DNA of 18,429 bases from UBA6019 sp036564345 (lineage in GTDB: Bacteria > Chloroflexota > Dormibacteria > Dormibacterales > Dormibacteraceae): assembly GCA_036564345.1 (NCBI GenBank), contig DATCOZ010000214.1, forward strand, positions 1 to 18,429. Reading direction: 5' to 3'. Position 1 is the stretch's first letter. Every line of letters starts with the position of its first letter. Positions 5,884 through 11,986 of this stretch are shown one piece after another. Position numbers and translations under genes: made by a program. The notes under the pieces were generated by a model. That model was not told where the DNA came from, did not search any database, and saw nothing but the letters and a program-made list of their open reading frames with translations.

Positions 5884-7313
5884 GCGACCCCCTCCACGAC
5901 CGCGATCGCCTGCCCGCCGTGCTGGCCGGCGTTGCCGAGATCGCCATCCGCTACCTGACGGAAATCGACGGGGAGCGGGTCCACAGCGGCCGCGTCGAGG
6001 CGGCGGCGGCAGCCTTCGGCGGCGGGCTCCCCGAGCACGGGGACGGATCGGCGGCGGCGATCGCGCAGCTTGCCGAGGAGGGGCTCGCGGCCGCGACCCG
6101 CTCTGCCGGTCCGCGCTTCTTCCACTTCGTGACGGGCGGCTCTACGCCGGCGGCGCTGGGTGCCGACTGGCTTGCCTCGGCGCTCGACCAGAACTCTTTC
6201 AGCTGGGTCAGCTCGCCGCTCGGCTCGCGCCTCGAGAAGGTGGCGGTTGGTTGGCTGAAGGAGCTCTTCGGGCTGCCGGCGAGCTGGGGCGGAGTCCTCA
6301 CCACGGGCGCGACGATGGCCAACTTCACCGGTCTCGCCGCTGCCCGCCGCTGGTGGGCGGCCGAGCACGGGGCTGACCTCGAAGAGCAGGGGTTCGCGGG
6401 CCTGCCGCCGGTTCCCGTCCTGACCAGCGGCTACCTCCACGGCAGCGCGGTCAAGGCTTTGGCGATGCTCGGGATCGGCAGGGCGGGCATCAGGCGCTTC
6501 TCGGCCGATCCTGCCGGCCGGCTCGACCGCGCCGCGTTCTCGGCTGCCCTGGCCGGGCTCGCGGGAGCGCCCGCGATCGTCATCGCCAACGCCGGCGAGG
6601 TGAACGCAGGAGACTTCGACCCGATCGAGGAGATGGTCGAGCTCGCCCACGCCAACCACGCCTGGGTGCACGTCGACGGAGCCTTCGGCCTTTTCGCGCG
6701 CGCCTCGACCCAGGCCGCCGACCTCGCCCGTGGGGTCGAGGCAGCAGACTCCGTGATCGCTGACGGCCACAAGTGGCTCAACGTCCCCTACGACTGTGGC
6801 TTCGCGTTCGTGAGGGACCCCGAGCTGATGCATGGTGCGTTTCAGATCGGCGGCCCTTACCTGCCGGTCGGCACAGACGAGCGGCCGAGCTTCGCCGACT
6901 TCGGTCCCGAGGCTTCCCGCCGGGCGCGTGCGCTCGCGGTCTGGGCGACCCTCAGGGCATACGGCCGCGACGGCCATCGCGAGATGGTCGACCGGCACAT
7001 CGGGCTCGCCCGGCGCGTTGGCGCCGCGGTCGAGGCAGCGCCCGACTTCGAGCTGCTGGCGCCGGTGCGGCTCAACGTCGTCTGCTTCCGCTACCGGCCG
7101 CAGGGGGTGGCGGAGGCGGACCTCGACGAGCTCAACCGCCGTCTCGGAGCGGCCATCCTGGCGGACGGCCGGGTGTTCTACGGGACGACCGTCTACGCGG
7201 GAAGAGTCGCCTTCCGGCCTGCGATCTCGAACTGGCGGACGACCGAACCCGACGTCGACCTCATCGTGGCCGTCGCCCGCGAGCTCGGGGGATCGCTGGC
7301 AGTGTCTCGCTGA
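5880..7313 (+). CDS. Pyridoxal-phosphate-dependent amino acid decarboxylase (group II family)
   Basis: This is a 477-residue PLP enzyme of the aromatic-L-amino-acid/glutamate decarboxylase family. It starts with GTG at 5880 inside GTGA, so its start overlaps the stop of the deaminase by 4 bp and translation is probably coupled. The PLP site is recognisable: TTGATMANFTGL (about 141-152) for phosphate binding, the ring-stacking His187 in SGYLHGS, Asp266 in HVDGA and the Schiff-base Lys298 in DGHKWLNVPYDCG. The length and domain order are normal for the family. Residues that would fix the substrate cannot be read reliably by eye. Tryptophan, tyrosine, aspartate or glutamate are possible, and some members act as amine-forming aldehyde synthases. 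Its pairing with a nucleotide deaminase has no obvious metabolic reason. The 3' end overlaps the convergent NUDIX gene by 53 bp. Confidence 0.88.
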   Translation: MSDPLHDRDRLPAVLAGVAEIAIRYLTEIDGERVHSGRVEAAAAAFGGGLPEHGDGSAAAIAQLAEEGLAAATRSAGPRFFHFVTGGSTPAALGADWLASALDQNSFSWVSSPLGSRLEKVAVGWLKELFGLPASWGGVLTTGATMANFTGLAAARRWWAAEHGADLEEQGFAGLPPVPVLTSGYLHGSAVKALAMLGIGRAGIRRFSADPAGRLDRAAFSAALAGLAGAPAIVIANAGEVNAGDFDPIEEMVELAHANHAWVHVDGAFGLFARASTQAADLARGVEAADSVIADGHKWLNVPYDCGFAFVRDPELMHGAFQIGGPYLPVGTDERPSFADFGPEASRRARALAVWATLRAYGRDGHREMVDRHIGLARRVGAAVEAAPDFELLAPVRLNVVCFRYRPQGVAEADLDELNRRLGAAILADGRVFYGTTVYAGRVAFRPAISNWRTTEPDVDLIVAVARELGGSLAVSR

Positions 7314-7959
7314 CGACCTCGAAGCGGCCTTCGGTGACCCGCACCAGGGGGCGTGTGATGGCCACTCGGCGGCGGGACCGGTAGCGGCCGAGCAGGGAGT
7401 CCGCGGTCGGCTCCACGGCGACCATCTCGAGCACCCGCCGGGTGGCGAAGACCATCGTGAAGTCCGGGTCCGCGAGGGCACCGGCCGCGGTGACCCAGGA
7501 CCAGGCCTCCACCTCGCCCGGCTGCGGGTGGACGTCCTGGCCTGCCGGCAGGCGGGCCAGGTAGAAGCGGGTGTCGAACCGGCGCCGGAGCTGCTCGGGG
7601 GTCACCCAGCGGGAGAAGTAGGAGAGCTCGTCGAGGGCGGCCTCGAGGTGGTTCTCCTTGAGCGCGGTCGGAAAGCTGACCCCGTGCGTGATGCGCAGGC
7701 GGATGCGCTCGGCGTCCGCCTCGGTCGCGAAGCCGCGGGGACCCCTGGCGAGAAGGATGCCGAGCTCCTCGAACAGCTCCCGCACCGCCGCCCCTCGAAG
7801 CGGGTCGCCGAGGAGGCGATCCTCGGCATGGACGCTCCCGCCTGCGAAGACGTGGGCGCCGGGCGCGAAGTCGGCCCCGCCCGGGCGTCGCAGCATCAGC
7901 ACCTCCCAGGGCTCCGTGCCCCGAACCAGGAGCACGGTCGCGGCGGGACGGGGCTTCAC
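7261..7959 (-). CDS. NUDIX hydrolase, NUDT19-like subfamily
   Basis: This is a pyrophosphohydrolase of about 232 residues from the GTG at 7959 (MKPRPAATVLLVRG). Upstream in-frame TTG codons at 8019 and 8010 would add up to 20 residues but leave almost no room for the divergent gene, so the start is uncertain. The metal-binding half of the NUDIX box, REXXEEXG, is clear (RELFEELG), and Gly-Gly (FAGGSV) precedes it. The first half of the box carries a short insertion instead of the canonical G-x5-E-x7 spacing. The downstream block FSRWVTPEQLRRRFDTRFYLARLP is typical of NUDT7/8/19-type proteins, some of which act on CoA or acyl-CoA derivatives. A CoA-type substrate is inference. The 3' end is convergent with the decarboxylase and overlaps it by 53 bp. 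Confidence 0.82.
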   Translation of the reverse strand: MKPRPAATVLLVRGTEPWEVLMLRRPGGADFAPGAHVFAGGSVHAEDRLLGDPLRGAAVRELFEELGILLARGPRGFATEADAERIRLRITHGVSFPTALKENHLEAALDELSYFSRWVTPEQLRRRFDTRFYLARLPAGQDVHPQPGEVEAWSWVTAAGALADPDFTMVFATRRVLEMVAVEPTADSLLGRYRSRRRVAITRPLVRVTEGRFEVVSETLPAIPRARGRRPR

Positions 7960-8022
7960 CGGCGGTCCGTCGTGGAGGACGCCCGCGAGGCCGGGCGGGA
8001 TTTGAGACAACGAGCTCAAGTC

Positions 8023-8028
8023 TACGAT
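8023..8028 (+). promoter_or_regulatory. Possible -10 element of the SDR gene
   Basis: TACGAT lies 11 bases before the ATG at 8040, with TTGAGA at 8002-8007 as a poorly spaced (15 bp) -35. If it is used, the message would have a leader of only a few bases, which fits the lack of a clear ribosome-binding site. The match is weak. Confidence 0.2.
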
Positions 8029-8039
8029 TGGCGATCGGA

Positions 8040-8795
8040 ATGGACCTGGGCTTGGAAGGGCGGACCGCGCTTGTCACGGGTGGGACCCGGGGCATCGGTC
8101 ACGCCATCGCACGGGCGCTGGTGGCCGACGGGGCCAGGGTTGCCGTCGTCGCACGCGGCGTGCAAGGCCTTGAGGCAACCGAGCGCGAGCTTGGCGTTTC
8201 AGCCATCGCCGCCGACCTGGCGTCTGAGGAAGGCTGTGCGCGCGCCTTCGCCGAGGTCCGCGCGGCACTGGGGCACGTCGACATCCTGGTCAACAACCTG
8301 GGCGGCCGCGCCGGCAGCAGCTGGCAGGACACCGGTGTGCCGGAGCTGGAGACGGCGATGACCCTCAACCTCTTCGCCGCTGTAAGGCTGAGCAAGCTGG
8401 CTCTACCGGAGATGGCGGACCGCGGCTGGGGCCGGATCCTGGTCATCTCCTCGATCTACGGCCGGGAGACCGGCGGCGCGCCCGCCTACAACGCGGCCAA
8501 GGCGGCGGAGATCAGCTTCGCGGCGTCATTGGCGCGAGAGGTGGGCTCGAGCGGGGTGCTCGTGAACTCGGTGGCCCCCGGCTCGATCCTCTTCGAGGGC
8601 GGCTCCTGGGACCGCCGCCAGAAAGCGGACCCGGCCGCGATCGCTGCGTTCGTCGAGAGCGAGCTTCCTCTCCGGCGGTTCGGCCGGCCGGAGGAGGTGG
8701 CGGCGGTCGTCGCCTTCCTCTGCGGCGAGCAGGCGAGCCTCGTGAACGGCGCCTGCATCAGCGTCGACGGGGGCCAGTCCCGCTCGAATATCTAG
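8040..8795 (+). CDS. Short-chain dehydrogenase/reductase (SDR, classical type)
   Basis: This is a 251-residue NAD(P)-dependent oxidoreductase. The Rossmann glycine motif TGGTRGIG is at 13-20, NNLGG (the NNAG equivalent) at 85-89, the structural Asn at 110, catalytic Ser138 in ISSIYG, and Tyr150/Lys154 in YNAAK. The C-terminal block RFGRPEEVAAVVAFLCGEQASLVNGACISVDGG is typical of FabG-like 3-oxoacyl reductases and of sugar or steroid dehydrogenases, so the substrate stays open. I chose the ATG at 8040 because MDLGLEGRTALVTGG matches normal SDR N-termini; a TTG at 8028 is also in frame. The gene diverges from the NUDIX gene and converges on nuoN, with which it shares a CTAG at its stop. No operon partner is visible. 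Confidence 0.92.
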   Translation: MDLGLEGRTALVTGGTRGIGHAIARALVADGARVAVVARGVQGLEATERELGVSAIAADLASEEGCARAFAEVRAALGHVDILVNNLGGRAGSSWQDTGVPELETAMTLNLFAAVRLSKLALPEMADRGWGRILVISSIYGRETGGAPAYNAAKAAEISFAASLAREVGSSGVLVNSVAPGSILFEGGSWDRRQKADPAAIAAFVESELPLRRFGRPEEVAAVVAFLCGEQASLVNGACISVDGGQSRSNI

Positions 8796-10285
8796 TGCCC
8801 AGCTGCTGAGATCGGCGCGGCTCCCAGCTGCGCCAGGCCGAATAGCACCGAGGGCAGGATCCCCAGCAGTAGCGCCATGATCCCCGACCCGCCGATGACC
8901 AGGATCGCGCCGGCGGGGACGTGGAACCGGGTGCCCTCGACCGCCGGGCGGGTCCAGAGGTGGACCACGACCCGGAAGTAGTAGTAGACCGAGACCACGC
9001 TCATCAGGACCGCGACGACGACGAGCCAGGTGTAGCCGTTGGCGACCGCGGCCGAGAAGAGGAAGAACTTGCCGATGAAGCCGACGGTCGGCGGGAAGCC
9101 GGCGAGGGAGAACATGAAGAGGGTCATGATCCCGGCGAGGACCGGGTGGCGGTAGCCGAGCCCGTCGAGGTCTTCGAAGCGGTCGCGGTCGCCCAGCGGG
9201 CCCGCCATCAGGATCAGGATGGCGAAGGCGCCGAAGTTCATGAACAGGTAGGCGAAGAGGTAGAAGAGGACGGCCGCCTGCCCGGCGCCCTGGGTGCCGA
9301 GCACCCCGACCAGGATGTAGCCGGCCTGGGCGATGCCGGAGTATGCGAGAAGCCGCTTCAGGCTCTGCTGCACGATCGCCGCCAGGTTGCCGATGACCAT
9401 GCTGGCGACGGCCACGAAGGCGAGGAAGGCGCCCCAGTCCTGGCTGAGACCGGGCAGGCCCTGCTCGAAGACGCGGATGATCATCGCGAAGGCGGCGGCC
9501 TTGGTCCCGACCGACATGAAGGCGGTGACCGGGATGGGCGAGCCCTCGTAAACGTCGGGCGTCCACATCTGGAAGGGCGCCGCGGAGACCTTGAAGGCGA
9601 AGCCGATGCCCATCAGGAGGACGCCCAGGATGAGCAGGTTGTTGCCGCTGTCGGTGCCCGATGCCGCCGCGATCCGAGCGAGCACCGTGCTGCCGGTCGC
9701 GCCGTAGACGAGCGCCATGCCGTAGAGGACGAAGGCGCTCGCGAAGCCGCCGATCAGCAGGTACTTGACGCCCGCCTCCTGCGAGCGGGTGTCCCGCCGC
9801 ACGTAGCCGGCCATCACGTAGAGGGAGATGGAGAGAAGCTCAAGTCCGAGGAAGATGGAGACCAGCGAGGTCGCCGCGCCCATCACCATCATCCCGTCGG
9901 TGGCGGCGAGCAACAGGATGTAGAACTCCGGCTGAAGCAGCTTTCGCTTCGCCAGGTAGGGGTGCGTGATCAGGATCGTCATGATCCCCAACAGTGCGAA
10001 GAGGACGTGGAAATAGACGGCGAAGCGGTCCCCCGTCGCGAACTGGCTGTAAGCGCTGCGGCCACCGGATTGGTAAAGGAGCAGGGCCGCGGCGATCGCC
10101 CCGACCAGGCCGAGCAGCGAGATGGCGGCCGCCGCCGACGCGCGCAGCCGCTGCGGCAGCAGCAGGTCGGTGACCATCGCCACCAGTAGCGCCACCGAAA
10201 CGACCACGATCGGCGAGATCTGCCCAAGGTCGGCGGCCGCCTGCGACCAGGTGTAGCTGACCGAGTAGGCGAGTATCACTGCCAC
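8792..10285 (-). CDS. nuoN: NADH-quinone oxidoreductase subunit N
   Basis: This is a 497-residue proton-pumping membrane subunit of complex I, related to Mrp antiporters, and the last nuo gene here. About 14 hydrophobic helices can be followed. Diagnostic blocks are FLGLELLSISLYVMAGYVRRD with the key Glu in helix 5, VKYLLIGGFASAFVLYG, the Lys-containing GFAFKVSAAPFQMWTPDVYEGSPIPVTAFMSVGTKAA, and SLKRLLAYSGIAQAGYILVG. The start is GTG at 10285, overlapping nuoM by 10 bp. A second in-frame GTG at 10279 would give the 4-bp GTGA overlap seen elsewhere in this operon and is equally possible. The stop shares the palindrome CTAG with the stop of the convergent SDR gene, and no terminator hairpin lies between them. 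Confidence 0.96.
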   Translation of the reverse strand: MAVILAYSVSYTWSQAAADLGQISPIVVVSVALLVAMVTDLLLPQRLRASAAAAISLLGLVGAIAAALLLYQSGGRSAYSQFATGDRFAVYFHVLFALLGIMTILITHPYLAKRKLLQPEFYILLLAATDGMMVMGAATSLVSIFLGLELLSISLYVMAGYVRRDTRSQEAGVKYLLIGGFASAFVLYGMALVYGATGSTVLARIAAASGTDSGNNLLILGVLLMGIGFAFKVSAAPFQMWTPDVYEGSPIPVTAFMSVGTKAAAFAMIIRVFEQGLPGLSQDWGAFLAFVAVASMVIGNLAAIVQQSLKRLLAYSGIAQAGYILVGVLGTQGAGQAAVLFYLFAYLFMNFGAFAILILMAGPLGDRDRFEDLDGLGYRHPVLAGIMTLFMFSLAGFPPTVGFIGKFFLFSAAVANGYTWLVVVAVLMSVVSVYYYFRVVVHLWTRPAVEGTRFHVPAGAILVIGGSGIMALLLGILPSVLFGLAQLGAAPISAAGH

Positions 10286-11769
10286 GGCAGGGCGAGCCCG
10301 AGCGTCGCCGGGCTCATCAGCCGGGTGAGCAGGTCGGGATAGAGCCCGATGATGAACATCAGCACGATCAGCGGAGCCAGCAGCACCAGCTCCGTGGTGC
10401 GCAGGTCGAGCAGGGGGGGCGCCGCGGCCGCCTCGGTGTGCCCCTCACGGCCGTGGGGAAGATCGGCTCCCGTCGGTGGCGCGTACATGGCTCCCTGGAA
10501 CAGCCGGAGCATGTAGACCGGGGCCAGCACCAGCCCGATGCAAGCGACCGCGGTCAGGACGGGGCTGAAGTCCCAGGCGCCGAGAAGGACCATGAACTCG
10601 CCCACGAAGCTGTTGAGTCCGGGCAGGCCGAGGGCGGCCAGCGTCACCACCAGGAACACCCCCGCCAGCACCGGCACCCGGGGCGCCAGGCCGAAGAGGG
10701 CGGTCCGATCGCGCGTCCCGGTCCGCTGCTGGATCCAGGCGACCAGCAGGAAGAGGGCGGGGACGATCAGGCCGTGGTTGACCATCTGGAGCACCGCGCC
10801 CTGCTGGCCCTGGGCGTTGAAGCTGAAGATGCCGAGCACGATGAAGCCCATGTGGCTGAGGCTGGAGTAGGCGACCAGCGCTTTCATGTCGGTCTGGGCG
10901 AGCGCCATCAGGGCTCCCCAGACGATCCCCAGCACCGCCAGGACGGGCAGCACGCCGTTCCAGTTCCAGAGCCAGGTTGGGTTGTGGAAGAGCGGGATGA
11001 GGATCCGCAGCATCGCGTAGGCGCCGGTCTTTCCCATCACCCCGGCGAAGAGCAGGAGCATCGGCGTGGGGGCGGCCAGGTAGGCGTCCCGCAGCCAGCC
11101 GTGGAAGGGGAAGACGGGGACCTTGACGACGAAAGCGACGGCGAAGAGGAAGAAGAGGCCGAACTGGATCTCGGGGCTGGCCTGGTGCTTGGCGAGGTCG
11201 GGCAGGTTGAAGGACGCCGACCCGGTGAAGACGAACTCGCCGATGATACCGACCAGCATCAGCAGTGAGCCGGCGAGTGTGAAGAGCACGAACTTCAGCG
11301 CGGCGAAGAGCGGCCGCGGACCTTCACCCCACATCCAGAGCAGGAAGTAGGCCGGGATCAGCATCGCCTCCCAGAAGAAGTAGAAGAGGATCAGGTCGAC
11401 GCTCAGGAAGACCCCGGCCATGCCACCTTCCATCACCAGCAGGAGGGCGAGGAAGCGCGACGTGCGCATCTCCCGCAGCGCCGGCGTGGCGAGCACCGCG
11501 ATCAGCCCGATCAGCCCGTTGAGCAGGATCAGCCAGACGCTCACCGAGTCCAGGCCGAGGTAGTAGTCGGCCTTCAGCTGCGGGATCCAGCGCACCTGCT
11601 CGACGAACTGGTAGCCGTGCGCGGCGGGGTCGAACGCATACGCCGCGTAGGCGGCGATGCCGAGCGCCAGCGCCGCCGTCAGCGCCGCCACCCATTTGCC
11701 GAAATGAGGGGGCAGGAAGGCGACCAGGATGCCGCCGACGACCGGGACGAGCCAGATGTCGGTGAGCAT
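10276..11769 (-). CDS. nuoM: NADH-quinone oxidoreductase subunit M
   Basis: This is a 497-residue antiporter-like membrane subunit of complex I. I chose the ATG at 11769 (MLTDIWLVPVVGG). The frame runs open to 11859, but the extra 30 residues are hydrophilic and lie inside a palindromic element, so they are not part of the protein. Diagnostic blocks are LILFYFFWEAMLIPAYFLL with the conserved Glu, VKVPVFPFHGWLRDAYLAAPTPM with its Lys, ALMALAQTDMKALVAYSSLSHMGFIVLG, and LGLPGLNSFVGEFMVLLG. Only one base separates the start codon from the inverted repeat. The ribosome-binding region (CGGGACACTG before ATG) is therefore supplied by the element and is only a weak Shine-Dalgarno. This is the one place where the tight nuo spacing is broken. 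Confidence 0.96.
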   Translation of the reverse strand: MLTDIWLVPVVGGILVAFLPPHFGKWVAALTAALALGIAAYAAYAFDPAAHGYQFVEQVRWIPQLKADYYLGLDSVSVWLILLNGLIGLIAVLATPALREMRTSRFLALLLVMEGGMAGVFLSVDLILFYFFWEAMLIPAYFLLWMWGEGPRPLFAALKFVLFTLAGSLLMLVGIIGEFVFTGSASFNLPDLAKHQASPEIQFGLFFLFAVAFVVKVPVFPFHGWLRDAYLAAPTPMLLLFAGVMGKTGAYAMLRILIPLFHNPTWLWNWNGVLPVLAVLGIVWGALMALAQTDMKALVAYSSLSHMGFIVLGIFSFNAQGQQGAVLQMVNHGLIVPALFLLVAWIQQRTGTRDRTALFGLAPRVPVLAGVFLVVTLAALGLPGLNSFVGEFMVLLGAWDFSPVLTAVACIGLVLAPVYMLRLFQGAMYAPPTGADLPHGREGHTEAAAAPPLLDLRTTELVLLAPLIVLMFIIGLYPDLLTRLMSPATLGLALPWQ

Positions 11770-11833
11770 CAGTGTCCCGAGTCCGGAATTCGGCGAAGAC
11801 TCGCCGCTGAGGGCGTCGAGATCAAGGCGCCGC

Positions 11834-11881
11834 CGAGTAACGCAGCGCGCATGCCCCAAGGCCTGTAAGCGAGTAACGCAG
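11834..11881. repeat. Direct 12-bp repeat inside the nuoL-nuoM element
   Basis: CGAGTAACGCAG occurs at 11834-11845 and again at 11870-11881, a 36-bp period. GTTACTCG at 11927-11934 is the inverted copy of its first eight bases, so either direct copy could pair with it in RNA or single-stranded DNA. Confidence 0.75.
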
Positions 11882-11932
11882 GCGGCAACGCGGAGATCGG
11901 CGTCCTCAGAGGATGAGCCCGGAGGGTTACTC

Positions 11933-11953
11933 GGCCGCCGGCTTGCGGCGGCC
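11933..11953. repeat. Perfect 8-bp hairpin inside the nuoL-nuoM element
   Basis: GGCCGCCG (11933-11940) and CGGCGGCC (11946-11953) enclose the five-base loop GCTTG. In the nuo message this would be a very stable stem shortly after the nuoL stop. It could block 3' exonucleases, cause pausing, or separate nuoL from nuoM expression. Confidence 0.7.
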
Positions 11954-11986
11954 CAGGCATGTACGTCGAATTTCGGACTCGGGACA

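Noticed and set aside
5796..7481. 561-codon minus-strand frame opposite the decarboxylase
   Set aside because: It spans two real genes, has no domain features and is Arg/Gly/Pro/Val-rich, as expected for antisense of GC-rich coding DNA.
8921..10189. 422-codon plus-strand frame opposite nuoN
   Set aside because: It is a very acidic, His/Asp/Glu-rich antisense shadow of a hydrophobic membrane protein gene.
11770..11859. Thirty-residue N-terminal extension of NuoM
   Set aside because: It reads through the palindromic element and is hydrophilic, while a standard NuoM start occurs at 11769.
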